Of a DNA stretch of 64,000 nucleotides, positions 1 to 9,241 are shown one piece after another. The stretch covers positions 1,520,640 through 1,584,639 of the forward strand of contig JAVQMD010000001.1 of NCBI GenBank assembly GCA_032595675.1, written 5' to 3'. The stretch is from Candidatus Electrothrix rattekaaiensis. GTDB taxonomy: Bacteria; Desulfobacterota; Desulfobulbia; Desulfobulbales; Desulfobulbaceae. The notes beneath the pieces are model-generated. The model was not told where the DNA came from, did not search any database, and was given only the letters and a program-made list of their open reading frames with translations. Position numbers and translations under genes: made by a program. Each line of letters starts with the position of its first letter. Position 1 is the stretch's first letter.

Positions 1-2
1 GA

Positions 3-1016
3 ACGCAGGGGAAAAATATTCGTCATGCCATAATTATCGGTGCCGGTGATCTTGGATTGAAAATGGCCCAGCAGCTGGAGACAATCCCCTGGGCTGGTAT
101 TGAAATTACTGGTTTTTTTGACGATAAGCTCCAAGATAATTCTTTAAAAATTAACGACAAGCCACTGCTGGGCCGGATTGATGATGTCCAAGAATATCTT
201 ATTCACAATGATATTGACTATATTTATATAGCTCTCCCCATGCGGGCTGAACTGAAGATTTTTTGGCTTTTACGGGAATGCCGGGATCTTGGAGCCCAAA
301 TTTTTTTAGTACCTGATCTGTATATTTTCGGCTTGCATCATGCAGAAATTCAGTCAGTCGGAGACATGCTCGTTCTGAATTTTAATCCCGCTTCAGGATG
401 GAAAAGAACTTTTGATGTCATCTTTTCATTGTGCATCCTCTTATTGAGCAGTCCTCTTATGCTCATAGTTATGTTATTTATTAAACTCGACAGCAAGGGA
501 CCAATTTTTTATCGACATCGACGTATCACGGCTACGGGGAGAGAATTTGGATGTCTGAAATTCCGAACCATGATCGTTGATGCAGATAAAAAGTTGCATG
601 AAATTTTAGAAAAGGATCCGGCCCTTGCTGAAGAGTGGAGCAAAAATTTCAAGCTAAAACGTGATCCAAGGATTACGAGGGTAGGGCGCTTTCTTCGAAA
701 AACCAGCCTGGATGAGTTTCCTCAATTTTTCAATGTGCTGAAAGGAGAAATGAGTGTGGTCGGGGCACGTCCTATTGTAGGTCGAGAATTAAAGGAATAT
801 TACAAAGGGAACGGTGAACAGAGTGCTGGCCGTTATGTTTCAATGAAACCGGGGATTACTGGACCTTGGCAGGTAACCGATCGAAGTGATGTAGGGAATT
901 ACAAAGAAAGGGTGGAGCTTGATGATTGGTATGTGCTTAATTATTCGCTTGTATGCGATCTGAAAATCATTGTCAAGACGGTGCGCTGTATGTTCACTGG
1001 TAAAGGGGCATATTAG
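3..1016 (+). CDS. Sugar-phosphate transferase, undecaprenyl-phosphate type (partial, 5' end outside window)
   Basis: Polyprenyl-phosphate sugar-1-phosphate transferase of the WcaJ/WbaP type, which loads the first sugar of an exopolysaccharide repeat onto the lipid carrier at the inner membrane. The reading frame is open from base 3, giving IRHAIIIGAGDLGLKMAQ, the start of a CoA_binding_3-like Rossmann domain, so the true start and N-terminal membrane helices lie outside. A transmembrane stretch follows (FDVIFSLCILLLSSPLMLIVML). The bacterial sugar transferase domain then shows GPIFYRHRRI, CLKFRTM, TSLDEFPQFFNVLKGEMSVVGARP and KPGITGPWQV. The TTG at 57 is only an internal codon. It converges with the next gene, overlapping its 3' end by 4 bases. 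Sugar specificity cannot be read from sequence. Confidence 0.93.
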   Translation, partial: TQGKNIRHAIIIGAGDLGLKMAQQLETIPWAGIEITGFFDDKLQDNSLKINDKPLLGRIDDVQEYLIHNDIDYIYIALPMRAELKIFWLLRECRDLGAQIFLVPDLYIFGLHHAEIQSVGDMLVLNFNPASGWKRTFDVIFSLCILLLSSPLMLIVMLFIKLDSKGPIFYRHRRITATGREFGCLKFRTMIVDADKKLHEILEKDPALAEEWSKNFKLKRDPRITRVGRFLRKTSLDEFPQFFNVLKGEMSVVGARPIVGRELKEYYKGNGEQSAGRYVSMKPGITGPWQVTDRSDVGNYKERVELDDWYVLNYSLVCDLKIIVKTVRCMFTGKGAY

Positions 1017-2125
1017 GCTGGATCAGTCGGAGAAGCTACAATACAACGCACAATTTTATCGTCCCAGTCAAATTGTAAATGCTTATCTGCGAGTTTTTGC
1101 TCTGCGATGATTTGGTGCAGTTGACTTTTAGGATTATCAGTGATTGCCTCTAATTTTTCTTTCCATCCCTCCGCATCAGAAAGGGGAAGCAAAGAGGATT
1201 GCGGTAATATTTCCTTATGTTCTGGAATATCACTGGCAAGAACCGGAGTTTTTGTTGCTAGGGCTTCCAAGACTGCATTGGGAGCCCCTTCATGCAAGGA
1301 AGGCATGAGCAACAGGTCAATTCCGGGCCAGATTTGTTCCGACGGCACCCAACCTTTGAACAGAACTCGATCCGAGATATTTTCTTTTTTCACCAAATTT
1401 CTCAGGAAATTTTCGTCTGGACCAGTACCGTAAAGGTAAAGATAAATTTTTTCATCTCTCATTTTTCTCCATATATTAAGAAGAAAATACTGATTTTTCC
1501 GTTTTTCCAGTACTCCGACACACGCCATACGCAATGGAGCTTGTTTTTTTTCTGCTTCTTTCTTGAAGTGAGGAAAAAAAGGAATTTCATTGCGTAACAA
1601 ACCTGCTGATTTTGGTCTGAGTATTCTATGCCGACCTTTCACTGTATCTGTCAGATTCTGCGACACACCGTACATATTCGTCCCGACAACGCCTAATCCT
1701 TCCAAAATATATTCAATTTTAATCAGCAAATGACGTCTTTTTTTAATTTGATGATTTTTAATCGTATCTGCACGGAGGAAGAGGGCGAGAGGGATTTGTT
1801 TAACCAATCTGACAGGTTGTAATAAAAGGGAGTAGGTGTAGCCGAAGGCAAACAATTGATCAACTGAATTCCTGAAGCCAATAGAGAGAAGCAGGAGGGG
1901 AGAGAGCAGATGAAAGACTGCCCAAAAGACATATCCTGAAGTTTTTGTTTCAGGCCAAGGGAAACGATGAAAATGGCAATTCGGGTGTTCAATAGGGAAA
2001 GGAACGATGGCGAGGTAATGAACTGTATGCCCGCGATCAAGGAGCGCGTTGATTCCGCGAAAGAGACGTTTACAAAAACCGCCGGGCTTGGGTCGATAAT
2101 AGCAGGTTAAAATGCAGGAGGGCAT
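1013..2125 (-). CDS. Glycosyltransferase family 4 (GT-B)
   Basis: A 370-residue GT4-type glycosyltransferase, probably acting on the same cell-surface polysaccharide as the convergent sugar-phosphate transferase. The N-terminal half holds a weakly conserved acceptor-binding Rossmann fold. The C-terminal half carries the Glycos_transf_1 signature: MACVGVLEKRKNQYFLL, LYLYGTGPDENFLRNLV, VLFKGWVPSEQIW and the E-x7-E block HEGAPNAVLEALATKTPVLASDIPEHKE. No signal peptide is seen, although residues 65-100 are hydrophobic. The ATG at 2125 lacks a clear Shine-Dalgarno sequence. Donor and acceptor are unknown. Confidence 0.88.
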   Translation of the reverse strand: MPSCILTCYYRPKPGGFCKRLFRGINALLDRGHTVHYLAIVPFPIEHPNCHFHRFPWPETKTSGYVFWAVFHLLSPLLLLSIGFRNSVDQLFAFGYTYSLLLQPVRLVKQIPLALFLRADTIKNHQIKKRRHLLIKIEYILEGLGVVGTNMYGVSQNLTDTVKGRHRILRPKSAGLLRNEIPFFPHFKKEAEKKQAPLRMACVGVLEKRKNQYFLLNIWRKMRDEKIYLYLYGTGPDENFLRNLVKKENISDRVLFKGWVPSEQIWPGIDLLLMPSLHEGAPNAVLEALATKTPVLASDIPEHKEILPQSSLLPLSDAEGWKEKLEAITDNPKSQLHQIIAEQKLADKHLQFDWDDKIVRCIVASPTDPA

Positions 2126-2151
2126 AGGAGATATCAGGGGGAAATCGAACG

Positions 2152-2179
2152 CATTAAATTTTCATTGAGAAATTTAATG
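2152..2179. repeat. Perfect 10-bp inverted repeat (hairpin) between bpt and the GT4 gene
   Basis: CATTAAATTT at 2152-2161 is repeated inverted at 2170-2179 with an 8-base loop. It lies 27 bases upstream of the GT4 start on the minus strand. A second palindrome, CATAATATATATTATG, sits at 2197-2212. The region is very AT-rich. It may be an operator or a bpt 3' hairpin; neither orientation has a classic GC-rich stem plus T tract. Confidence 0.5.
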
Positions 2180-2285
2180 AAATACACATAATGTCGCATA
2201 ATATATATTATGTTAAATTTCTACAGGGTAAAACCATGTAAGCGTATAGATTTATTAAATTTTACGAAAAAAACACCAGTTTTTT

Positions 2286-3023
2286 CTATTTTGGCACGCT
2301 TTTCCACTCGTCATCAACAAGCAATTCATGAGGCTTAAACGCTGTCTTATACTGCATTCCTTTGACCTTATTAATCCAATAGCCCAGGTAAAGATGATTG
2401 ATTCCGTGACGCTGGCAGAACTCTATCAGGTAAAGAATATTAAGCGTACCCGGGCTTCGATTTCCCTGATCCGGATCAAAATAAAAATAGACCGCATTGA
2501 GCCAGTCATCGGAACAGTCAACAATTGCCACACCTAGCAATTGCTCAGCCACTCGATAGCGAATTTCAAAACATTTAGTCATTGAGGTAATAAAAAAACC
2601 ACTGTAGTAGCTTTCTGCATTGGCTCGTCCGTCTGGAAAACGATTTTGGAGAAAACGATCCAGCAAAGCAAGATTTTCAGCAGACATTGTCAATGGTGCC
2701 AATCCCACGCTGACATCACGATTTTTTGCCCATACCCGCTTCTGGTTTCGATTTTGAGAAAATGCTTCTGGATTTAAGCGAATGGGGATACATTCTTGAC
2801 AGCCTGAACAACGCATGGAATAGAGGCAATTTCCATTCCTTCGATACCCGTTCCTAAAGAAAAAATCCATAGTAGAATCAGGTAGCGATCCAAAAAACGC
2901 TTGATGATAGACTGCATGCTGAGGCATCCCGTAGGGGCATTCGGATGTTATATCAACGAAATACTGCTCTAACGAATCCCTGACACCATCTTCCTTCTGT
3001 TTATTTAACTCATCTACCGTCAT
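2286..3023 (-). CDS. bpt: Leucyl/arginyl-tRNA--protein transferase, Bpt/Ate1 family
   Basis: A 245-residue aminoacyl-tRNA-protein transferase that adds Leu (Bpt) or Arg (Ate) to N-termini bearing acidic or other destabilising residues, feeding the N-degron pathway in the cytoplasm. The N-terminal domain shows the family hallmarks SECPYGMPQHAVYHQAFFGSLPDSTMDFFFRNGYRRNGNCLYS and the Cys cluster MRCSGCQECIPIR. The C-terminal GNAT-like domain has YFYFDPDQGNRSPGTLNILYLIEFC and LYLGYWINKVKGMQYKTAFKPHELL. Length is normal for the family. The start at 3023 has only a weak upstream purine stretch. Bacterial Bpt usually prefers Leu; specificity is inferred. Confidence 0.93.
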   Translation of the reverse strand: MTVDELNKQKEDGVRDSLEQYFVDITSECPYGMPQHAVYHQAFFGSLPDSTMDFFFRNGYRRNGNCLYSMRCSGCQECIPIRLNPEAFSQNRNQKRVWAKNRDVSVGLAPLTMSAENLALLDRFLQNRFPDGRANAESYYSGFFITSMTKCFEIRYRVAEQLLGVAIVDCSDDWLNAVYFYFDPDQGNRSPGTLNILYLIEFCQRHGINHLYLGYWINKVKGMQYKTAFKPHELLVDDEWKSVPK

Positions 3024-3064
3024 TACTTCAGAATCCCTATCTTAATAGGCATAGTATGTTTTTC

Positions 3065-4414
3065 TTAGACCAACCCCTGATCAAGCATGGCATTCACCAC
3101 CTTGACAAAACCGGCAATATTGGCTCCAGCCAAATAATTTTTTGGTAGCCCGTATTCTTCAGCGGCATCTATACAGGTTGTGTGGATGGATTTCATAATC
3201 CTGCGCAGATGTTTATCAACCTCATCTTCAGGCCAGGCAAGCCGCATGGAATTCTGTGACATCTCCAGTCCAGAGACGGCTACACCACCAGCATTGGCCG
3301 CCTTTCCAGGTCCATAAAGAATTTTATTTTCTACAAACAAGTCAATAGCATCAGGTGTGCATGGCATATTGGCTCCTTCGCAGACAAGACCTACACCATT
3401 TTGCAGGAGATGTTGCGCATCCAGCTCGTTGATCTCATTCTGGGTTGCGCAAGGCATTGCGCAGTCTGCTTTGTGATTCCAGAGCGGATTATAATCAATA
3501 TCAGGATTGACCTCAGTGTAGACTGCTTGCGGATATTTTTCACAATATTCACGAAGACGCGCCCGCCGAATATTTTTCAACTGCATAACATGTTGGAGTT
3601 TTTCCGCATCAATGCCCTCTTCATCATAGATATATCCAGATGAGTCCGACAACGTAAGCACCCGACCACCCAGCTGAAGAATCTTTTCCGCAGTGTATTG
3701 GGCAACATTTCCAGACCCTGAAATTAAACAGTTTTTTCCTTCTAGGGATTCGCCACTCTCTGCCAGCATTTCCGCTGTAAAATAGACCAAACCATAGCCG
3801 GTGGCCTGCGGCCGGATCAGGCTACCACCCCAGCTCAGGCCTTTTCCAGTGATGACCCCGGTAAACTCGTTTCTAATTTTTTTATACATCCCAAAGAGAT
3901 ATCCGATTTCCCTAGCCCCTACCCCGATGTCGCCAGCAGGAACGTCGGTATTCGGGCCGATATGGCGGGATAACTCGGTCATAAATGCTTGACAAAAGCG
4001 CATAACCTCAGCATCAGAGCGTCCCTTGGGATCGAAATCTGCACCGCCCTTCCCTCCGCCCATCTGAAGCGTGGTTAGGCTGTTTTTAAAGACCTGCTCA
4101 AAGGCAAGGAATTTAATAATGGATAGGGTCACTGAAGGATGGAAACGCAACCCACCCTTATACGGACCGATAGCTGAATTCATTTCAACCCGAAAACCTC
4201 GATTTACCTGTACCCTGCCCTGATCATCCATCCAGGGTACACGAAATATAATGACCCGTTCCGGCTCGGTGATGCGTTCAATGATTGCTTGGCTACGATA
4301 CTCAGGATTGCGGTCCAGAACCGGTTTCACGGTTTCAAGCAGCTCGGAAACGGCCTGAAGGAATTCTTTCTGGTCAGGATCACGCTGAACAATATTGGCA
4401 GGGATATTTTCCAT
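3065..4414 (-). CDS. gdhA: NADP-type glutamate dehydrogenase
   Basis: A hexameric cytoplasmic glutamate dehydrogenase (449 residues, standard for the NADP-specific class) catalysing reversible reductive amination of 2-oxoglutarate. The sequence shows VNRGFRVEMNSAIGPYKGGLRFHPSV, the active-site lysine block QMGGGKGGADFDPKGRSDAEVMRFCQAFM, PAGDIGVGAREIGYLFGMYKKI and the nucleotide fold NCLISGSGNVAQYTAEKI. The C-terminal part reads GPGKAANAGGVAVSGLEMSQNS. The ATG at 4414 has no strong ribosome-binding site, and a hairpin lies just upstream. With the glutamate synthase operon at 47-56 kb, the genome has both routes of ammonium assimilation. Confidence 0.97.
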   Translation of the reverse strand: MENIPANIVQRDPDQKEFLQAVSELLETVKPVLDRNPEYRSQAIIERITEPERVIIFRVPWMDDQGRVQVNRGFRVEMNSAIGPYKGGLRFHPSVTLSIIKFLAFEQVFKNSLTTLQMGGGKGGADFDPKGRSDAEVMRFCQAFMTELSRHIGPNTDVPAGDIGVGAREIGYLFGMYKKIRNEFTGVITGKGLSWGGSLIRPQATGYGLVYFTAEMLAESGESLEGKNCLISGSGNVAQYTAEKILQLGGRVLTLSDSSGYIYDEEGIDAEKLQHVMQLKNIRRARLREYCEKYPQAVYTEVNPDIDYNPLWNHKADCAMPCATQNEINELDAQHLLQNGVGLVCEGANMPCTPDAIDLFVENKILYGPGKAANAGGVAVSGLEMSQNSMRLAWPEDEVDKHLRRIMKSIHTTCIDAAEEYGLPKNYLAGANIAGFVKVVNAMLDQGLV

Positions 4415-4435
4415 TGATTAACATGTTATTTTGTC

Positions 4436-4475
4436 ATAGAAAGCCATCCCCAGATGAGGGGCTTTCTATTTTTTT
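4436..4475 (+). terminator. Hairpin plus T tract pointing away from gdhA
   Basis: ATAGAAAGCC (4436-4445) pairs perfectly with GGCTTTCTAT (4460-4469), followed by a run of T on the plus strand. It is 22 bases upstream of the gdhA start, so it would stop plus-strand (antisense) transcription. On the minus strand it forms a 5'-leader hairpin. Confidence 0.6.
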
Positions 4476-4499
4476 ATTCTCTATATTACACGATAAAAA

Positions 4500-4533
4500 G
4501 TCAAACCGGTTCTGTCCAAGAAGACAGAACCGG
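4500..4533 (-). terminator. Rho-independent terminator of the lipoprotein gene
   Basis: A perfect 11-bp stem, CCGGTTCTGTC at 4506-4516 and GACAGAACCGG at 4523-4533, has a 6-base loop. Read on the minus strand it is followed by a T-rich tail, TTTGACTTTTT. It lies about 50 bases after the lipoprotein stop codon. Confidence 0.8.
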
Positions 4534-4584
4534 CACCTGAAAAACATACTTCTTTCACCCTTTAAAAACAAAGGGGTGTGAGGC

Positions 4585-6381
4585 TTACTCTGTCGCTATC
4601 ATATCCGCCTTTACTTCAATACCGCGATCTGTCACGTCCATGTTCATCTGAACACGCATCTTTGCGTTTTTCATCGCTTCAAATACCGCTTTGGTTTCGT
4701 TCTGTTGCGCCTCCGGGATATCCAGACCGATCAAGGCATCACCGATCAGTCCGTAATACTTGCCGTAATCAATATCCACCGCCATAAGACCTCGTGATGC
4801 ATCCAAGGTTTCCGAGCGCAGGCCCTGAGCCAGAGCTTGAGATTTTTCGCCAGCATACACAGTCAGGTGAGAGCCGTTAATTGCCGCCATAACCGGAAAG
4901 GAGAGCGGCAAGGGCAAGGGCAGCTGAACCGGTGTGCCGTCCGCAGGCAATTGCAGTTCAGCAAGCGGCGGAAAGAAGGCACTCATCATCTGTACGAGGT
5001 TTGTTGGGTTCTTGACAGCCAGACTTATCAGGGCGTCAATACTCTTGGGCATAGGTGTCCCACCAGCTTCCGTTGTCTCTTCTAACTCCAATGACATCAA
5101 AGAAAATGCTAGGCCCTGTACACCAGGTGCCATTCCTGTCATCAGAGCAAGAGCTGCCGGTTGCTGCGACTTTGTATTCTCCTGCATCTCTTGCAAAAAG
5201 GAGCAACTGTACTGCTTCTGCGTAATGGTTGTCCAACGCGCTGTAAGAAAGGGAGCGATTTTTTCTACGTTAAAACCTATGCCAGCTGCAATGGCCTGTT
5301 TTTCAACAGAATTACCCGCAGCATATTGGGGAACAACCCCGCGAATGGATTGCAGACCATCAAGGAACGCCTTGTCCTTATTTTCAATCACCATCAGGGA
5401 ATCAATACGCGAAGGGGCGGCATCCAGTTCCAAGGCCGTATATCCAAAAACGGTTTTGGGCCAATTATTGCCGATCTCTGTCATATCGTTACGGCATCCT
5501 TGGGTCTGCAATTCCTCTAATAACTCAGACAACTCGGCTGAGCCTTGCAATTGCGGGACAAGTTTTTGCATCATCCTGGCAATGCTGTTTCCTTCTTTCG
5601 TAGTCAGGCCGGTAATCAATTGCTGATGATCAATATAACCGACGAAAGTGGGATGCAGTTTATACTGTTTTTGTAATGCCTCAACTCGTCCGCTTTCAGC
5701 CAAGGTCTTTTCGGGCTTCTGTTGCCCCAGAGCAATGGCAAGGGTCTGTTCGCTGTCAACGCCAAGATCCAGCATAAACACAGCGTGCTTGCGTTCATTG
5801 TCCACTCCGATGATGAGATCAACCGAAGGCTCTTTTTCATTCAGCGCGTAGCGACGATAGGTCGCCTTACCTAAGGTTTGCGGGTTACTGCCAATCTTTG
5901 CTTTCGCCTCCAGTTCATCAATTTTCTTATTGAAGAGCTGGATATCTTTCAAGCTGACACGCAATAAAACCGGGGCCAGTCCAACAGTATAGGTAGTGAG
6001 AAAAGCCTTTTCCTCTACACCCCATTTTTCCAGTTCTGTCTCTGGAGAGAGCATCATTGCGTAATAATCAAGCCAAAGCTGGGCTGCCAGACGTCGACCG
6101 GGAATTTTTTCGTCCTGAACAATCGGCAACATGCTGGCTGGATCAAGTGCTTTCAGGACATTAAAGTTGTCAGTGCTCCATTGTAAAACTTTCTGCAAAG
6201 GGGCTGGCTCTAAACCGCCGGAGAAAAAAATGGTATCATCAGGAACAACATCAAGCATGGTCACCGGCTTGGGTGGCTCGGGTTTTGGTTTTAATTGAAC
6301 CTCCTTTTCCTTTTTGTCACAGGCAAACAACAGCAGGGACACCAGAAGGAAGATCAGCACATTTTTTTTTGTCGATTTCAT
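4585..6381 (-). CDS. Large lipoprotein of unknown function
   Basis: A 598-residue exported lipoprotein. The start is placed at the ATG at 6381 because it follows AAAGGA and begins a clean signal peptide, MKSTKKNVLIFLLVSLLLFACDKK, with a lipobox Cys at about residue 22. A longer in-frame reading upstream adds only non-signal sequence. After the lipidated Cys comes a Lys/Glu/Pro-rich linker (KKEKEVQLKPKPEPPKP) and then a long soluble domain with no motif I recognise. Paired phrases such as DVVPDDTIFFSGGLEPAP and VMAAINGSHLTVYAGEKSQALAQGL suggest a DUF3352-like extracellular fold, but this is a guess. It stands alone, with its own terminator. Confidence 0.8.
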   Translation of the reverse strand: MKSTKKNVLIFLLVSLLLFACDKKEKEVQLKPKPEPPKPVTMLDVVPDDTIFFSGGLEPAPLQKVLQWSTDNFNVLKALDPASMLPIVQDEKIPGRRLAAQLWLDYYAMMLSPETELEKWGVEEKAFLTTYTVGLAPVLLRVSLKDIQLFNKKIDELEAKAKIGSNPQTLGKATYRRYALNEKEPSVDLIIGVDNERKHAVFMLDLGVDSEQTLAIALGQQKPEKTLAESGRVEALQKQYKLHPTFVGYIDHQQLITGLTTKEGNSIARMMQKLVPQLQGSAELSELLEELQTQGCRNDMTEIGNNWPKTVFGYTALELDAAPSRIDSLMVIENKDKAFLDGLQSIRGVVPQYAAGNSVEKQAIAAGIGFNVEKIAPFLTARWTTITQKQYSCSFLQEMQENTKSQQPAALALMTGMAPGVQGLAFSLMSLELEETTEAGGTPMPKSIDALISLAVKNPTNLVQMMSAFFPPLAELQLPADGTPVQLPLPLPLSFPVMAAINGSHLTVYAGEKSQALAQGLRSETLDASRGLMAVDIDYGKYYGLIGDALIGLDIPEAQQNETKAVFEAMKNAKMRVQMNMDVTDRGIEVKADMIATE

Positions 6382-6577
6382 TGTGTTCCTTTCAGTTATA
6401 TTAGCAGAGCAAGCTATAAAAATATTTTCGGTAAGTATCATATTGTTTATAAGCAAAAATGTCACTATAAATCAAACCGGACACTTCAGCCGTTTTCAAC
6501 AATAGTTTTAAATACCGGAGAGTTATTTTTTTTGGACGTAACGCAAGAGGCAAAACGCATAAACATAAGAGTTGCTT

Positions 6578-7516
6578 TTACGCTACTTGACAACTCTGAG
6601 CCAAAAATCTCAACGTCCCGTTTGCGCTGTCCATAACCGCCTCCATGCCGACAGGCAAGGCCACATTGCCGTGCTGATGACCAATCGGCAGACCGCCCCA
6701 GATCGGATACGGAGCACCTTGGGTCAATTCTAATACGCGGTTCCAGACCTGTTCATTCAGGCGAATCATTTCCAGACGATCATGATGACCAGGATCAAAA
6801 ACACCGAGGACCAGTCCGGCAAGATTGTCCAGCAGACCGCAATAGGCAAGATGAGTGAGCATGCGGTCCAATTTATAAAGCGGCTCAGCAGTATCTTCAA
6901 GAAAAAGGATGCGACCGGAGACCTGTGGTTGCCAGGGCGTACCGACTAAATGGACGAGCGTGGTCAGGTTCCCGCCGACCACCCTACCCTGTCCTGTTCC
7001 TGAACGCAGGATTTCCAGATCCCTCGTCGGGGTAAGCGGATGGAACTCACCGCCAAGGGCTTCCTTGAAACGCTGGAAGGAAAACTGGTCAGTATTTTCC
7101 AAGGTGATGACCATCGGCCCGTGCAGAGTGACCAGACCCGTTGCTGCAAAAACTCCATTGAGCAGAACCGTCAGATCACTGAAGCCGATCAACCATTTCG
7201 GTTTGGAACGGAATAATTCAGGATTTATTTTTGCTATAATGCGCAGGCAGCCGTAGCCGCCCCTTGCCGAGATCAGGGCTTTGACTTCGTCGTCGTTCCA
7301 GAGCCGGTAGAACTCCTTGATACGCTGTTCATCATCTGCGGCAAGATATTCAGGGCCGCTGTTATCGGGGTGATAATGACGGACACGGAGGTTCAAGTCT
7401 CTCAGGATTTGGAGACCTTTCTCCAACCTTGCTTGATCACGTACCGGGCCAGCTGGATAAATTACGCCGACAGCATCTCCAGGGTTAAGGCGCGGAGGGA
7501 GGACGGGAAGGGGCAT
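6578..7516 (-). CDS. Muramoyltetrapeptide LD-carboxypeptidase (peptidase S66)
   Basis: A serine LD-carboxypeptidase of the LdcA/MccF family, which trims the terminal D-Ala from murein tetrapeptides during peptidoglycan recycling. Visible signatures are LNPGDAVGVIYPAGPV at the N-terminus, ISARGGYGCLRI, the nucleophile motif IGFSDLTVLLNG, the acidic block ILFLEDTAEPLYKLDRMLTHL and the histidine region GLPIGHQHGNVALPVG. This accounts for the Ser-Glu-His triad of the family. The start is set at the ATG at 7516. A TTG at 7540 would add eight residues and also has a plausible AAGG upstream. No signal peptide is visible, so it is probably cytoplasmic. Confidence 0.92.
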   Translation of the reverse strand: MPLPVLPPRLNPGDAVGVIYPAGPVRDQARLEKGLQILRDLNLRVRHYHPDNSGPEYLAADDEQRIKEFYRLWNDDEVKALISARGGYGCLRIIAKINPELFRSKPKWLIGFSDLTVLLNGVFAATGLVTLHGPMVITLENTDQFSFQRFKEALGGEFHPLTPTRDLEILRSGTGQGRVVGGNLTTLVHLVGTPWQPQVSGRILFLEDTAEPLYKLDRMLTHLAYCGLLDNLAGLVLGVFDPGHHDRLEMIRLNEQVWNRVLELTQGAPYPIWGGLPIGHQHGNVALPVGMEAVMDSANGTLRFLAQSCQVA

Positions 7517-7621
7517 AGTTTTCTCGATTTTTTTCAACAAACCTTGCAGGGGACCTGCTCATGCAGCAGGTTGACCGGACACGAGTTCGCGTCCGATCAT
7601 AAGAACGTTTTTCCGCTTCTG

Positions 7622-8110
7622 TTATTTCGCGACAGAAGAGACAGAAGCACCTTCTTTGGGCCCGTAAGCCGCGCTCAATGCCTGCAATCCTCCCTTGAGG
7701 ATGTAGACATTATCAAACCCGATATGACGCAAGGCTGTCCCTGCCACTGTAGCCCGCGCGCCCGATTTGCAGATAATCAGCACCATCTTATCCGTAGGGA
7801 TACGTTTTAGGTTTTCTTCTTTAAATAGCTCATTCACTGGAATAGCCATACTGCCGGGCATGGTCATACCCAACATTGCTACTTCCCCAGACGTCCGCAC
7901 GTCAATCGCCACATACTCTTTTCCAGCCTGAAGATTTTTGATAAAGCCGTCCGGCTTAATAAAATGCAACTCTTTACCCACCTTGACGCCCTCTGCCGGG
8001 GCAAATAGTTTTGCATAGCTTGCAGCCATTTTGGCATCATACGACCATGCCGCAGAAGCAACACTCATACATACTCCGATGGCAACAGCCATTATCCCTA
8101 CCTTCTTCAT
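7622..8110 (-). CDS. Periplasmic single-domain rhodanese
   Basis: A 162-residue exported rhodanese-like protein. MKKVGIMAVAIGVCMSVASAAWS is a Sec signal peptide. The rhodanese domain follows, with YVAIDVRTSGEVAMLGMTMPGSMAIPVNELF and the active-site loop LIICKSGARATVAGTALRHIGFDNVYILKGG, whose Cys is the sulfur acceptor. A good Shine-Dalgarno sequence (GGAGGG) precedes the ATG at 8110. Such proteins commonly carry persulfide sulfur in sulfur-metabolising anaerobes. The substrate is unknown. Confidence 0.9.
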   Translation of the reverse strand: MKKVGIMAVAIGVCMSVASAAWSYDAKMAASYAKLFAPAEGVKVGKELHFIKPDGFIKNLQAGKEYVAIDVRTSGEVAMLGMTMPGSMAIPVNELFKEENLKRIPTDKMVLIICKSGARATVAGTALRHIGFDNVYILKGGLQALSAAYGPKEGASVSSVAK

Positions 8111-8260
8111 TGGGTTATCCCTCCGATTGCTCCGACATAAAAAATTCCGAAAAACTGCGGAGCCTGCTGTTTTTCGGAAAACAAATTTATCGTTTCATTA
8201 CATGAATAAACGAATTTGACAAGTTTTTTTTGCATTTCCCGGATTCAACTGAAAGGGCAT

Positions 8261-9241
8261 CTACCTCTCAGGGGAAGAAACCTGCAACATCCTTTGTACA
8301 GCCTGGAGATCCTTCCAGGTGGCCTGCTTCATTTCCGGGTACTGCAAGAGTAAACGGGGATGAAAAGTAGGCATAACCTGAACTGTATCTCCTTGCGGAG
8401 AGCGATAGGAATGAAAACGCCCTCGCAGTCGCACTAACGGTGCCTTGGTCTTAAGCAGAGCCCGAGTCGCTGTATCGCCCATAGCACAGATGAAACTCGG
8501 TTGAATGATCTGGATCTCCTTTTCCAGGTGGGTAAAACAGGATTTTTCCGTTAAAGATCCCGGTTGCACAGGCCCTGAATGCGGACATTTTATCACATTA
8601 GTAACATAGACCGAGTTTTGATCAAGCCCAATGGCCTGCATCATTCGCCAAAGCATGGCATCCTCTTCCGTTCCCCAGATCTGTCCTTGCTCAGATGCCG
8701 CCCCGATAAAGCAATCCCCCGCCACCAGCAAATGGGGTGTTGGACTCCCCTGCCCCAAGATGACATTCGCTTCGCTCTCGCGGGTACAGCATCGACAACG
8801 GGTGATCTCCTGATTGAGCACCTTGAGCTGCTGTCGGACATCTTCAGCAGCGGGTTTTGTCGCATCTATCGTAGCGGTCGCAACGTTGCGCCTTTGTGCA
8901 GGCGGTCTGCGAGAAGGAGCTGTTTTTTTAGTTTGATACCCCTGTTGTCCCTGTTGATGAGCACTCCCGGCAGGCTGCGGCGGAGATTGCCGCCCCCTGC
9001 CCTGCTCTCTCTCATGTTCTCCAAAAGCAGGTACTGACGGTGGCCTCTGTACCCGCTTGAGGAACTGCCGCAATGCGGGTACAGCAGGATAGGCGGTCAA
9101 GCCAATCTCCTGATGAAAAGCGAGCAGGCTGCGAACCTGTCCGGTCAATACGGCCAGTGCTGTCGGATCAACTGCCGGATCAATTTTCCCTGCTGTTTTC
9201 CCGCTCGATGACGGGACCGGATCTTTTTTTTGGGCTGACAA
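8261..9241 (-). CDS. Uracil-DNA glycosylase, family 4-like, with atypical motif A
   Basis: A 326-residue protein. The C-terminal ~190 residues match the [4Fe-4S] uracil-DNA glycosylase families: the cluster pair RCRCC, the region LLVAGDCFIGAASEQGQIWGTEEDAMLWRMMQAIGL, VYVTNVIKCPHSG, a fourth Cys in LTEKSCFTHLEKEI, FICAMGDTATRALL and motif B MPTFHPRLLLQYPE. Motif A normally reads GEAPG; here it is GDCFIG, so catalysis may be altered. The N-terminal ~130 residues are low-complexity, rich in Pro, Gln and Ser. The start is a TTG at 9241 with GGAG six bases upstream. It diverges from the FmdB gene. Confidence 0.85.
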   Translation of the reverse strand: MSAQKKDPVPSSSGKTAGKIDPAVDPTALAVLTGQVRSLLAFHQEIGLTAYPAVPALRQFLKRVQRPPSVPAFGEHEREQGRGRQSPPQPAGSAHQQGQQGYQTKKTAPSRRPPAQRRNVATATIDATKPAAEDVRQQLKVLNQEITRCRCCTRESEANVILGQGSPTPHLLVAGDCFIGAASEQGQIWGTEEDAMLWRMMQAIGLDQNSVYVTNVIKCPHSGPVQPGSLTEKSCFTHLEKEIQIIQPSFICAMGDTATRALLKTKAPLVRLRGRFHSYRSPQGDTVQVMPTFHPRLLLQYPEMKQATWKDLQAVQRMLQVSSPER

